Shown here piece by piece: positions 21,009 through 29,646 of a stretch of 52,210 nt of DNA. How positions within the stretch are numbered: the stretch's first letter is position 1; each line of letters starts with the position of its first letter. A program made the position numbers and the translations under genes. The stretch is from contig JAKQEI010000250.1 of assembly GCA_029573495.1 (NCBI GenBank), positions 1 through 52,210 on the forward strand, given 5' to 3'. The notes under the pieces were generated by a model. It saw only the letters and a list, made by a program, of their open reading frames with translations. It was not told where the DNA came from and made no database searches. The DNA is from Bacteroidota bacterium. GTDB lineage: Bacteria > Bacteroidota > Bacteroidia > Flavobacteriales_F > PHOS-HE28.

Positions 21009-21380
21009 ATGGCTACCCAGAATCAAGTCCAGTCGATCACCCTTCCGGCGGCTGGCGACCTTTCCGCGAAGCAGTTCCGCTTCGTGAACGTCAACAGTTC
21101 CGGGCAGGCTGCTGCTGTCGCTTCCGCAGGCGGCGCTGGCATCGGTGTGCTTCAGAACAAGCCTGACGCGGCTGGCAAGGCGGCTACCGTCGCCCACGCT
21201 GGCGTGGTCAAGGTGGTTGCCGGTGGTTCGATTACCGCTGGCGCAAACGTCCAGTCCGACGCCAACGGTGAAGCCATCACGGCTGCTTCCGGTGACGTGG
21301 TTCTGGGTGTCGCACTGGCAGGCGCAGCTGACGGGGATTTGGTCCCGGTCCTGCTGGTCAGCAAGCACATTCTGGCCTAA
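21009..21380 (+). CDS. Capsid decoration protein (DUF2190-like)
   Basis: TAGGAGACAAGACCCATG is the start signal. The 123-residue protein is a small beta-barrel type: FRFVNVNSSGQAAAVASAGG, GVLQNKPDAAGKAATVAHAG, VVKVVAGGSITAGANVQSD, VLGVALAGAADGDLVPVLL. This is the DUF2190/head-decoration pattern, and it sits just before the major capsid gene, as usual. It should bind the outer shell after expansion. Confidence 0.75.
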   Translation: MATQNQVQSITLPAAGDLSAKQFRFVNVNSSGQAAAVASAGGAGIGVLQNKPDAAGKAATVAHAGVVKVVAGGSITAGANVQSDANGEAITAASGDVVLGVALAGAADGDLVPVLLVSKHILA

Positions 21381-21409
21381 TTCGGCTGATCAGATAGGAG
21401 ACAACGACA

Positions 21410-22396
21410 ATGCAGCCCACACCCGGTGACGTTCATGTCAACAGCCCGTTGACGAACATTTCAATCGCTTACCTTCAGGACGCATCCAGCTTCGTTGCTG
21501 ACCGTGTGTTCCCGAACATCCCTGTGTCGAAGCAGTCGGATCGGTACTACACCTACGACCGCAGCTTCTTCAACCGGGATGAAATGGAAGAACGTGCACC
21601 CGGCACGGAGTCGGCTGGTTCCGGTTACGAACTGGACAACACGCCGACCTACTTCGCGCCGGTCTACGCCTTCCACCACGACATCCCTGATCAGGTCCGC
21701 AACAACACCGACATGCAGGTGAACCCGGACCGCGATGCCACCAACCTTGTCACGCACAAGGCGCTGATCAAGCGCGAAAAGCTGTTCGTGTCCAAGTACT
21801 TTGGCGGCGGCATCTGGACCAACGACTGGGACGGCGTTGCGTCTTCCCCGACTGGTTCGCAGGTGCTTCAGTGGAACGATGCTTCGTCCATCCCGATTGA
21901 AAACATCCGGGCAGCGAAGCGCACCGTTCTGGAATCGACCGGCTTCAAGCCGAACACCCTTGTGCTGGGCGCAGCCGTCGCGGACGCCCTGTATGATCAC
22001 CCGGACATCGTGGACCGTATCAAGTACGGCCAGACGCCCGGTGGCCCGGCTGATGTGACCACGGCAGATCTTGCCCGTCTGTTCAAGGTGGACCGCGTGT
22101 TCGTCATGGAAAGCATCGAAAACACCGCGAAGGAAGGCCAGACGGCTGCACATTCCTTCATCGGTGGCAAGAAGGCGCTGCTGTGCTACGCCGCACCGTC
22201 GCCCGGCCTGATGGTTCCGACTGCTGGTTACACCTTCAGCTGGACTGGCCATATGGGTGCAGGTGCCATGGGTGGCCGCATCAAGAAGTTCCGCATCGAA
22301 AAGGAAGCATCTGATCGTGTGGAAATCGAAATGGCCTTCGACCAGAAGCTGGTGTCTGCCGACCTTGGCTTCTTCTGGGACACCATCGTCGCCTAA
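21410..22396 (+). CDS. Major capsid protein (HK97-fold)
   Basis: The 328-residue protein follows scaffold and decoration genes and starts with AGATAGGAGACAACGACAATG. Typical major-capsid features are FVADRVFPNIPVSKQSDRYY near the N-terminus, IENIRAAKRTVLESTGFKPN, and the C-terminal RIEKEASDRVEIEMAFDQK. It lacks a long cleavable N-terminal delta domain, in line with a separate scaffold. A terminator follows. Confidence 0.88.
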   Translation: MQPTPGDVHVNSPLTNISIAYLQDASSFVADRVFPNIPVSKQSDRYYTYDRSFFNRDEMEERAPGTESAGSGYELDNTPTYFAPVYAFHHDIPDQVRNNTDMQVNPDRDATNLVTHKALIKREKLFVSKYFGGGIWTNDWDGVASSPTGSQVLQWNDASSIPIENIRAAKRTVLESTGFKPNTLVLGAAVADALYDHPDIVDRIKYGQTPGGPADVTTADLARLFKVDRVFVMESIENTAKEGQTAAHSFIGGKKALLCYAAPSPGLMVPTAGYTFSWTGHMGAGAMGGRIKKFRIEKEASDRVEIEMAFDQKLVSADLGFFWDTIVA

Positions 22397-22425
22397 TCGG
22401 TGACGATGATTACCTGATCAGCTAC

Positions 22426-22462
22426 GCGCCGGGCTTGGGCAACACCCTTGCCCGGCGCTTTT
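22426..22462 (+). terminator. Terminator after major capsid gene
   Basis: GCGCCGGGC (22426-22434) pairs with GCCCGGCGC (22450-22458), with further pairing in the loop, and TTTT follows. Downstream neck genes have no obvious new promoter, so this may be a partial terminator that lowers their expression relative to capsid. Confidence 0.75.
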
Positions 22463-22489
22463 GCATCAACCCCGACAGGAGACAATGAC

Positions 22490-23026
22490 ATGGCGAAGAA
22501 GCCCAAGACGACCAACCAGGACACAACCCGCGTGGATGTTTGGTGTACAGCGCACAGACGTACGGAGTATGTGGCCAAGAAGAACTTCCGCTTCCAAGGA
22601 CGACCGTTTGCCATCGGGCAGGAATTCCCGTGGCGCGTCATGTCCTGTTCGTGCCGCCGCGTCCGCCTGCTTGAAGCTGGTGGCTACATCGTGTCTGGCA
22701 TGGTCTGGGCAGAACGCGGCCATAAAATCCAAGAAACGAAGCGGCTGCCGGATGTGGTCCCGAACGACGAAATGCAGAAGCTGATGGACGAATTCGGCCT
22801 GACCGCTGAAGAAGTCGAACAGCTGATGGCGATGTCGGAAGAAGACGTTCAGAACGCTGTCGAAGGTATGCGTGAAGCCAAGGCAGCTGAAGAAGCTGCT
22901 GCGGTTGCTGGTGACAGCACCAAGGGTGACGAAGGTGGTGAAGGCAAGACCGAACCGGCAACTTCGCCTGAACCTGTCGGCAACAGCAAGGACGCCACCG
23001 GCGGCAAGGATCAGGACAACAAGTAA
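22490..23026 (+). CDS. Hypothetical virion-region protein with acidic tail (178 aa)
   Basis: GACAGGAGACAATGACATG sets the start. The N-terminal ~85 residues are Cys-containing (VDVWCTAHRR, MSCSCRRVRLLEAGGY); the C-terminal half has a helical EEVEQLMAMSEEDVQNAV and a low-complexity G/E/D/K tail. A 25-bp segment (22539-22563) encoding part of the Cys region is identical to sequence in the DUF2163 gene but read in another frame. The position suggests a head-tail connector or accessory capsid role, unproven. Confidence 0.6.
   Translation: MAKKPKTTNQDTTRVDVWCTAHRRTEYVAKKNFRFQGRPFAIGQEFPWRVMSCSCRRVRLLEAGGYIVSGMVWAERGHKIQETKRLPDVVPNDEMQKLMDEFGLTAEEVEQLMAMSEEDVQNAVEGMREAKAAEEAAAVAGDSTKGDEGGEGKTEPATSPEPVGNSKDATGGKDQDNK
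22539..22563. repeat. 25-bp exact repeat, copy 1
   Basis: It starts TTTGGTGTACAGCGC and ends AGACGTAC, and is identical to 30406-30430, same strand. Here the codons read W-C-T-A-H-R-R; in copy 2 they read L-V-Y-S-A-Q-T-Y. Confidence 0.9.
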
Positions 23027-23035
23027 GGTAAGGTG

Positions 23036-23440
23036 ATGGCCGACGATCACGACCGACAGATCAAGCGTGTCATCGAAATCTTGACGGAAGTCACGGAACG
23101 GGTGGTCAAGAAGATCACCTTGGACGTGACTTCCAACCTTATTGCCACCACGCCGGTGGATGTCGGCTGGGCACGCGCCAACTGGGTGCCTGCAATCGGC
23201 CAGCCGGTGGATCAGCCAGTGGCTACACGTGAAAGCGTGAACACAGCAGCCCAGCAAGCTGGCATCCTGTCTGTCGCCAGCAGCTACAAGCTGGAAAGGG
23301 GACTGGTCTTCGTGTCGAACAATGTGCGCTACATCACCCGCCTGAACGAAGGCAGTTCCAAGCAGGCACCGGCAGGCTTCGTTCAGAACGCCATCGAAAA
23401 GGCTGTCAAGTTTGACCTGACAGGACTGGCAAGCAGATGA
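23036..23440 (+). CDS. HK97 gp10-like neck/tail completion protein
   Basis: The motif ATTPVDVGWARANW, followed by SSYKLERGLVFVSNNVRYITRLNEGSS and a C-terminal GFVQNAIEKAVK, is typical of gp10-type head-tail joining proteins (TPVDTG..R..W). The ATG at 23036 is preceded by AAGGTAAGG; a GTG at 23033 would add one residue. It overlaps the tail terminator gene by ATGA. Confidence 0.75.
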   Translation: MADDHDRQIKRVIEILTEVTERVVKKITLDVTSNLIATTPVDVGWARANWVPAIGQPVDQPVATRESVNTAAQQAGILSVASSYKLERGLVFVSNNVRYITRLNEGSSKQAPAGFVQNAIEKAVKFDLTGLASR

Positions 23441-23850
23441 CGACCAACAACGAAGCAACCGAAGCGATCTATGCCCGGATGGTGGCCAATCTGCCGACCG
23501 GCTGGGCGGCATCGCAAGTCACGTTCCGCAACGAACCCTACGACCCGCCCGCGACCGGCCCATGGCTGCGCATGATTGTCCTGTGGTCCGACAGTCAGCA
23601 GCAGACCTTGGGCAAGACAGGCAACCGGCGCTATGATCGGCGCGGCACCATCCTGTTCCAAGTGTTTGACACCGCAGGCAATGGCGTGCAAGTTACCGAT
23701 GGAATTGTGCAACACATCCGTGATATGTTCGAAGGTGTCCGGGCTGACGGTGTTGTGTATCTTGACGCCCAGCGCCGCCGCATCGGTGTGGATGGCCGGT
23801 GGGATCAGACCAATGTTGAAGTGGCTTTCTACCACGAAGAAGTGAAATAG
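23437..23850 (+). CDS. Tail terminator-like protein (137 aa)
   Basis: The pattern IYARMVANLPTG, PYDPPATGPWLRMIVLW, RRGTILFQVFDTAGNGVQ and a C-terminal DQTNVEVAFYHEE fits the DUF4128/gpU-like tail terminator family, which caps the tail tube at the head side. Order between gp10-like and tail tube genes agrees. Confidence 0.7.
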   Translation: MTTNNEATEAIYARMVANLPTGWAASQVTFRNEPYDPPATGPWLRMIVLWSDSQQQTLGKTGNRRYDRRGTILFQVFDTAGNGVQVTDGIVQHIRDMFEGVRADGVVYLDAQRRRIGVDGRWDQTNVEVAFYHEEVK

Positions 23851-23863
23851 GAGACAGCACAAG

Positions 23864-25375
23864 ATGGCCCGCGTACTTACCAACAATGTGGCGCTGAACT
23901 ACTGCATCGAATCCAGCCTTGGCGTTGCTGGCACCGCATGGCAGCAGACAGAGCCAAACAGCATCGACACCTTCGGTGCTGAAATCACGACCGTGGCACG
24001 GTCGCCCATTTCCAGGCTGAAGCAGCGCCGCAAGGGAACCATCGTTGACCTTGACAGCGCCGTGGAGTTCGAAGCGGACTTCACCATGGCTTCGGCGCTG
24101 GACTTCATCGAAGGCTTCTGCTTCGCAGCTGCCGCCGGTGGCACCGAATTCGCGCCGACTTCCTGCACGACCAGTGCCTTCGTCGTGGCTTCCGGCGGAT
24201 CGCTTGCAGCTGGCACCCTTGTCTACGTGCGTGGCGCAACCAATGACGCCAACAACGGCCTGCACGTGGTGGACACTGGTTCGACCGGCACCAGCATCGC
24301 TGTCACGTCTTCGCTGACCGCTGAAACCTTCACCGCTGCCAACAACGTCACACTGGAAGTGGCTGGCGTGCGCGGCGCAGCCGGTGACTTCGAAATCAAC
24401 AGCGATGGCAACCTGATCAGCACCACGCTGGACTTCACCACGCTGGACCTGACCGCTGGCCAGTTCATCTGGATCGGCGGCGCTGTTGCGGCCAACCAGT
24501 TCTTCCAGCAGGCCAACGCCAGCGTGAACTACGGTCTGGCGCGGATCGTGTCCGTGGCAGCCAACCTGATCGTTCTGGACAAGAAGACCAGCACCTACGT
24601 GGCCGACGATGGCACCAGCACTGGTGCTGGCGGCACCGCCCGTCAGATTGACCTTTTCTTCGGACGCTTCGTCCGCAACGTGTCAACCGACGATGCTGAC
24701 TATCTGGAACGCACGTTCCAGTTCGAAGGTGAAATGCCGGACCTTGGTGGCATAGGCACTGACGAATATGTCTATGCGCTGGGCAACTTCTGCAACACCA
24801 TGGCGATCAACCTGCCCGGACAGGACAAGGCCACTATCAGCTTCGGCTTCATCGGCACCGACACCGAAGTGCCGACGACCACCCGCAAGTCCGGCGCATC
24901 GACCGCCAAGAAGGTGACTCGCCAGTCGGCCCTGAACACCACGTCCGACATTGCACGCCTGCGTGTGACGGAAGTGGATGAAACTGGCATGACGACCGAC
25001 TTCAAGGAAATGACGCTGAACATCAACAACAACGTGTCCCCGGAAAAGGTTCTGGGTGTACTGGGTGCCCGGTACATGAACAGCGGCAACTTCGAAATCG
25101 ACATCGAAGCGCAGCTGGTCTTCACGAATTCGGATGTGGTGGACGCGATCCGCAACAACACGACCGTGACCATGGACATGCTGTTGAAGAACGATGACGG
25201 CGGCGTGGCCATCGACATCCCGTCCATGACCTTGGGCGATGGTTCGATGGAATTCCCGCTGAATGAAAGCGTTCTGATCAATGTGGCCGCCCAAGCGTTC
25301 AAGGACGACACGCTGGAAACCTCTATGGGTGTTTCCTTCTTCCCGTACCTGCCGAACGTGACCGGCGGCGCATAA
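23864..25375 (+). CDS. Major tail tube protein with inserted beta domain (503 aa)
   Basis: The N-terminal ~85 residues (NYCIESSLGVAGTAWQQTEPN, SRLKQRRKGTIVDLDSAVEFEADF) and C-terminal ~200 residues (YLERTFQFEGEMPDLG, VTEVDETGMTTDFKEMTLNI) match phage tail tube proteins of the larger class. Residues about 100-260 are Gly/Thr/Ala-rich beta repeats and probably form a surface (Ig-like) domain. It lies between tail terminator and chaperone genes and is followed by a strong hairpin. Confidence 0.8.
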   Translation: MARVLTNNVALNYCIESSLGVAGTAWQQTEPNSIDTFGAEITTVARSPISRLKQRRKGTIVDLDSAVEFEADFTMASALDFIEGFCFAAAAGGTEFAPTSCTTSAFVVASGGSLAAGTLVYVRGATNDANNGLHVVDTGSTGTSIAVTSSLTAETFTAANNVTLEVAGVRGAAGDFEINSDGNLISTTLDFTTLDLTAGQFIWIGGAVAANQFFQQANASVNYGLARIVSVAANLIVLDKKTSTYVADDGTSTGAGGTARQIDLFFGRFVRNVSTDDADYLERTFQFEGEMPDLGGIGTDEYVYALGNFCNTMAINLPGQDKATISFGFIGTDTEVPTTTRKSGASTAKKVTRQSALNTTSDIARLRVTEVDETGMTTDFKEMTLNINNNVSPEKVLGVLGARYMNSGNFEIDIEAQLVFTNSDVVDAIRNNTTVTMDMLLKNDDGGVAIDIPSMTLGDGSMEFPLNESVLINVAAQAFKDDTLETSMGVSFFPYLPNVTGGA

Positions 25376-25397
25376 CCGGAACAGTTTGCGCAGACTG

Positions 25398-25430
25398 GGG
25401 CGGCCAGCTTTGTCGGGAAGCTGGCCGCCC
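25398..25430 (+). terminator. Strong hairpin between tail tube and tail chaperone genes
   Basis: GGGCGGCCAGCTT (25398-25410) pairs perfectly with AAGCTGGCCGCCC (25418-25430): 13 bp with a 7-base loop, followed by GTTCCCC and no T-run. It probably lowers read-through, or protects the 3' end, so that tube protein is made in excess over later tail genes. Confidence 0.65.
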
Positions 25431-25464
25431 GTTCCCCGACAATCCCGACACAGGAGACATCCCG

Positions 25465-25911
25465 ATGGTTGACTTTTCCAATGTTGCCAAGCTGAAGTTC
25501 GATGGCAAGCCTGTTCCCTTCATCATTGACGAACTGGAAGGATCGCCCACCCTGTTCGTGCTGCCAGCCAACGACAGCAACGAAGAACTTCTGAACTACG
25601 TGCTGAAGAACAGCGCCAAGTTGACGCGCCTGTCGCGTCAGAAGGCTGACGCCAACATGCTGGCCGCCACCCGCAAGCAGGACCGGGACACCTATTCCCG
25701 CTTCGTGATCAAGGGCTGGGATGATGTCGTGGAAGCCAGCGGCAAGGCTGTTCCCTTCAGCCAGCAGAACTGCCACGACTTCCTGACGGCGCTGCCGGAC
25801 TTCATCTTCGACCGCCTGCGGAATTTCTGCATGACACCCGCCAACTTCATGAACGTGGGTGATGACATTGGGCTGCCCGAACCGGGCGAACCGGCAGAAC
25901 CGGGAAACTAG
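25465..25911 (+). CDS. Tail assembly chaperone (lambda gpG-like)
   Basis: The 148-residue protein precedes the tape measure gene and would bind and guide the tape measure protein during tail assembly. Its sequence is ELEGSPTLFVLPANDSNEELL plus helical parts, with a Pro/Glu tail (GLPEPGEPAEPGN). Its last sense codons contain the slippery site GGGAAAC directly before TAG, allowing a -1 frameshift into the next ORF, as in many siphoviruses. CACAGGAGACATCCCGATG is the start. Confidence 0.8.
   Translation: MVDFSNVAKLKFDGKPVPFIIDELEGSPTLFVLPANDSNEELLNYVLKNSAKLTRLSRQKADANMLAATRKQDRDTYSRFVIKGWDDVVEASGKAVPFSQQNCHDFLTALPDFIFDRLRNFCMTPANFMNVGDDIGLPEPGEPAEPGN
25902..25911 (+). other. Programmed -1 frameshift site (GGGAAAC then TAG)
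   Basis: GGGAAAC (25902-25908) is in register as G-GGA-AAC, the X-XXY-YYZ form, and is followed at once by the stop TAG. Lambda uses GGGAAAG for its G/GT frameshift. The -1 frame is closed by TGA at 25860 and 25863 upstream and is open from 25866 to 26303, so slippage is confined to 25866-25911. Confidence 0.85.
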
Positions 25912-26303
25912 CCAAGCGATTGCTGTGGGAAGCCCGTCTTTCACGGGACGGGTTTTCCATAGAAGCGGCAATCGCCAAGGGACGTGATCTGCCGGACTGG
26001 TATCTGGACGAACCAGAAGTCCTGCCGGGCGATCAGTTCTACATGCAGGCATTCTTCGAATTGTCCACTTGTCGCAACTACAGCGCCATGGGCGACATGC
26101 TGCCTATTCCATGGACCGCCATTGTGCACTATGGTAACTTGCACGGACTTAAAGGTCTGATGCTTGACCACTTCTGCACATGCGTCCGCGCCATGGATAA
26201 CGCCTACATGGATTGGCGGCGCGAATCACAGGAGAAGGCCAAGCGGGCACGGACTGAAGATCGCATGACTGGCAACCGCCGAAGGACACCGAAGCATGGC
26301 TGA
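25908..26303 (+). CDS. Frameshift extension of tail chaperone (gpT-like part of gpGT)
   Basis: The ORF has no ATG or ribosome site near its beginning (the first possible start is a TTG at 25920) and lies in the -1 frame of the upstream chaperone, so it is best read as the C-terminal part of a ~279-residue fusion. After the slip it continues LAKRLLWEARLSRDGFSIEAA, then Cys/aromatic helices (FFELSTCRNY) and a basic tail (ESQEKAKRARTEDRM). It overlaps the tape measure gene by 8 bases, the usual arrangement. Confidence 0.8.
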   Translation, partial: LAKRLLWEARLSRDGFSIEAAIAKGRDLPDWYLDEPEVLPGDQFYMQAFFELSTCRNYSAMGDMLPIPWTAIVHYGNLHGLKGLMLDHFCTCVRAMDNAYMDWRRESQEKAKRARTEDRMTGNRRRTPKHG

Positions 26304-29300
26304 CTACAAGATCAACGTCATCGTGGACCCTTCCCGCGCCAGCACCGGCACCAAGAAGGTGAAGGATGATCTGGATGGTGTTGCCAAGAAGGCACGCGGT
26401 GCCCAGAAGGAAATCACCGGCATCGGCAAAGCGGCCAACAGCGCCGCGTCCGCAGTCAAGGGACTGTTCACGGCGGCAGCTGTCTTCGCTGGCGTCAACA
26501 TCCTGCGCAACTTCGGGCAGGAAATGTCCACGGTGACAGCCATCACGGGCGCGACCGGAGACAAGTTCGACCAGCTGCGGGAGAAGGCCAAGGGACTGGG
26601 CGCGACCACCCGCTTCAGCGCCAGTGAAGCCGCGCAAGGTATGCAGTTCCTTGCCCGCGCTGGCTTCGACGCAGATCAGGTGCTGGGATCAATCGAAGGC
26701 ACCCTGACGCTGGCGCAGGCAGGCGCACTGGACCTTGCCAGCGCCGCTGACATTGCGTCCAACGTCCTGACCGGCATGGGCTTGGAAGTCGATCAGACAG
26801 CCCGCGTGGTGGACGTTCTGGCACTGGCGTCCAACCGATCCAACACCAACGTGCGCCAGCTGGGCGATGCCTTCAAGTTCGTGGCACCGATTGCTTCGGC
26901 GCTGGGTGTTGAACTGGAAGAAGCAGGCGCGGCCATTGGCGTGCTGTCGAACGCTGGTCTGCAAGGCAGCACCGCAGGCACGGGCTTGCGGAAGACCCTG
27001 ACTTCGCTGATCAACCCTTCGGCCATGACCAAGGGCATCATCGCTGACCTTGGGCTGACGATGGAGCAAGTCAACCCGCAGACGCAGGGACTGTCCACCG
27101 TGCTGTCACGGCTGTCTGAAGCGGGATTGACGGCTGCGCAGGCCATGCAGATTGCTGGCGATCGCGGCGGCCCGGCGTTGCAGGTTCTGACGCAGAACGT
27201 GGACGGTATCAAGACCCTGCGCACGGAACTGGATGGCGCTGCTGGCAAGGCCAAGCAGATGGCTGACGTGATGGACGACAACCTGAACGGTTCGTTCCTT
27301 GCTGCCTATTCCGCACTGGAAGCATTCGTCATCGAACTTGGTGATGCGGGCTTGACCACGGCAATCCGTACAGCGGTGGACGGCATTGCCTTGCTGTTTC
27401 GTGGGCTTGCTGAACTGGCACCCGCCATCTTGGCTGTGTCCACAGCCATCGGTGTGAGCCTTGCAGCTGGCGCGATTCCCACGGCGATCACGGCCCTGAC
27501 GCGCCTGTTCTTCACGATCACCGGCGGCACCACGACCATGGCTGCCGCATCACTGGCGACCGGCGGCTTCACCACGGCGATCCGCGCACTGTTCCTTGCC
27601 ATCAGCACCAGCCCACTGGGCTTCTTCGGCACGGCACTGGCTTCGCTGATCATCTACATCACGCTGACCAGTGACGCCCTGTCCACGCTTTATAACTGGT
27701 TCGTCAGCCTTGGAACTTTCATCACCGGCATCTTCAAGGTGGTTCTGGACAGCATTCAGGCCACGCTGGCGGCCATCGGCCTGAACCTTGACACGGTGTC
27801 CATCGCCATCGGTCTGGCCACCGGCGCAATCGTGCTGGCCACCCCGGCATGGCTGGCGCTGGCCAACATGATCCTGACCAGCATGGTGCCTGCGATCAGC
27901 ACGCTGGCCACGTCACTTTGGGCCACGCTGGGACCGGCATTGACCGCAACCATTGCCAGCGTGAAGTCGCTGGCCATCGCCTTCGCTAATCCGAAGATTC
28001 TGCTGATCACTGGCGTCATCACCGGGCTGGCTGTCGCCATGGTGGTGCTGACCGGCAACACGGAAAACGCGATCAAGGTCTGGCGCGAGTGGACCGGCGC
28101 GACCGGCGAAGCTGCGGAAACCACCGAAAAGGCCAAGGACGAAGTTGAAGACCTGACCGACAAGGTGAAAAAATACAAGAAGCAGATCAAGGATCAGCGC
28201 AAGGAACAGAAGGCCATGAACTTGGCCTTGGCACAGCTGGAAGATGAAGCCGGTGGTGCGGGCGATGCTGTCGGCCAGCTGAACACCAACCTGTCCAGCG
28301 CCAACACCACCATGGGTTCCACAGCAACCAGCACTGATGGTGCAGCAGACAGCATGAAGAAGCTGTCGGATGAAACCATCAATGCAGACGATGTGGTCAA
28401 GGAACTGGTGAAGTCCCTGACGAAGATCGAAACCGTGCTGGCCGATGTTGCCAAGGCATGGAAGGACTTGGCCAAGGAAATTGCTAACGCGGGCAAGGCT
28501 TCTGCTTCGACCGCAGGCGCTATGGCAAACGCTGCCAGCAAGCCGTCCAGTATGGGACAAGGCAGTGCGGCAGAATGCTGCTGCTGCGAAAACAGCGGCC
28601 CGGTGCCGGAACCGGGCGCACCGGGCGGACCACCTGCGGGTTCCATGGGCGGCACAGGCGGCACCAGCACGTCTTCCGGTGGTGGCACATCTTCTGGCAG
28701 ATCGTCCGGCGGTGGCGGCAGCACCTTCGGTGCCTTCGGCAAGAACCAGTTTGGTGGCAAGAAGTACACTGTCGGCGGCGGCAATATCTTGCGCGCAAGG
28801 GTTCAGACGTCTGTTGCAGACTTCGCCGGAACATACGAAGACCTGATGGCCGCCAACAAGTCCGCCAAGGAACAGGCGCTTGGCGCTGCCCGTCTGGCGC
28901 TTGGCTATGACCTGCTGAACCAGACGATCCAGCAGCAGCTGCGCGATGGCCTGATCAGCAAAGCGGAAGCAGCAGCCAAGTTCACGCAGGGACTTGGACT
29001 GGTCAGCCGTGGCATTGACGATCCATCAATCGCTGAAAAGCTGCGGGCTGCCGGTGATACGATCTTTTCCAGCCTGATTGATCAGGTGAACGTGGCGACT
29101 GTCGATGCTGCTGACTTCATCACCAAGCAGAAGGTCGCGATCGGTGGGCGCGGCAAGTTCGGGATCCAGGACATTCACGACCAGCTGATAGCCAGGAATT
29201 TTGACAGCAGCGAGAACCCTTTCGAGTTCATCAGCCTGTTTGCGGACAGTGCTGTGGACAGCCTGACTGACTCCACCAAGGGAATTGGCAGCGCAACTGG

Positions 29301-29640
29301 TGGCATCAGTGGCATGAACGGTGCCATCAACCGCAACACGGAAACACTGGAAGCCGGGCTTGACCGCTACACGCTGGCCAAACGCAACGTGTCTGACCAG
29401 TACCGCCCCGGACTGCCGCAGGCAACAGCTGCCAGCGGCGGCTACGGTGTGGCTGGCAGCCTGTTTGACCGGATGGACTACAGCTTGCCCAGTGGGCGCG
29501 GAAGTGGCGCTGGTGGCGTGTCTGTCAGCGGTGGCATCACCATCTATGCCAACAGCGAAGAAGGCGGCAGGCAGGCTGCGCTGGCCTTCCAGAACCAGCT
29601 GGCGCGGACTGCCCGCACTGGCGCACGGCGCACGGGATAA
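26296..29640 (+). CDS. Tail tape measure protein (TP901-type, 1114 aa)
   Basis: It sets tail length and helps DNA entry. Residues about 60-330 match the TP901 tape-measure core (MSTVTAITGATGDKFDQLREKA, TRFSASEAAQGMQFLARAGF, ALASNRSNTNVRQLGDAFKF, GIGVLSNAGLQGSTAGTGLRK-type repeats). Several hydrophobic segments lie at about 360-460 and 500-590. Then come a coiled coil (~610-650), a four-Cys run at 761-764, and a Gly/Ser/Pro-rich linker to about 820. At ~0.15 nm per residue, the family rule, the tail would be near 165 nm. Confidence 0.93.
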   Translation: MADYKINVIVDPSRASTGTKKVKDDLDGVAKKARGAQKEITGIGKAANSAASAVKGLFTAAAVFAGVNILRNFGQEMSTVTAITGATGDKFDQLREKAKGLGATTRFSASEAAQGMQFLARAGFDADQVLGSIEGTLTLAQAGALDLASAADIASNVLTGMGLEVDQTARVVDVLALASNRSNTNVRQLGDAFKFVAPIASALGVELEEAGAAIGVLSNAGLQGSTAGTGLRKTLTSLINPSAMTKGIIADLGLTMEQVNPQTQGLSTVLSRLSEAGLTAAQAMQIAGDRGGPALQVLTQNVDGIKTLRTELDGAAGKAKQMADVMDDNLNGSFLAAYSALEAFVIELGDAGLTTAIRTAVDGIALLFRGLAELAPAILAVSTAIGVSLAAGAIPTAITALTRLFFTITGGTTTMAAASLATGGFTTAIRALFLAISTSPLGFFGTALASLIIYITLTSDALSTLYNWFVSLGTFITGIFKVVLDSIQATLAAIGLNLDTVSIAIGLATGAIVLATPAWLALANMILTSMVPAISTLATSLWATLGPALTATIASVKSLAIAFANPKILLITGVITGLAVAMVVLTGNTENAIKVWREWTGATGEAAETTEKAKDEVEDLTDKVKKYKKQIKDQRKEQKAMNLALAQLEDEAGGAGDAVGQLNTNLSSANTTMGSTATSTDGAADSMKKLSDETINADDVVKELVKSLTKIETVLADVAKAWKDLAKEIANAGKASASTAGAMANAASKPSSMGQGSAAECCCCENSGPVPEPGAPGGPPAGSMGGTGGTSTSSGGGTSSGRSSGGGGSTFGAFGKNQFGGKKYTVGGGNILRARVQTSVADFAGTYEDLMAANKSAKEQALGAARLALGYDLLNQTIQQQLRDGLISKAEAAAKFTQGLGLVSRGIDDPSIAEKLRAAGDTIFSSLIDQVNVATVDAADFITKQKVAIGGRGKFGIQDIHDQLIARNFDSSENPFEFISLFADSAVDSLTDSTKGIGSATGGISGMNGAINRNTETLEAGLDRYTLAKRNVSDQYRPGLPQATAASGGYGVAGSLFDRMDYSLPSGRGSGAGGVSVSGGITIYANSEEGGRQAALAFQNQLARTARTGARRTG

Positions 29641-29646
29641 TCGGAC

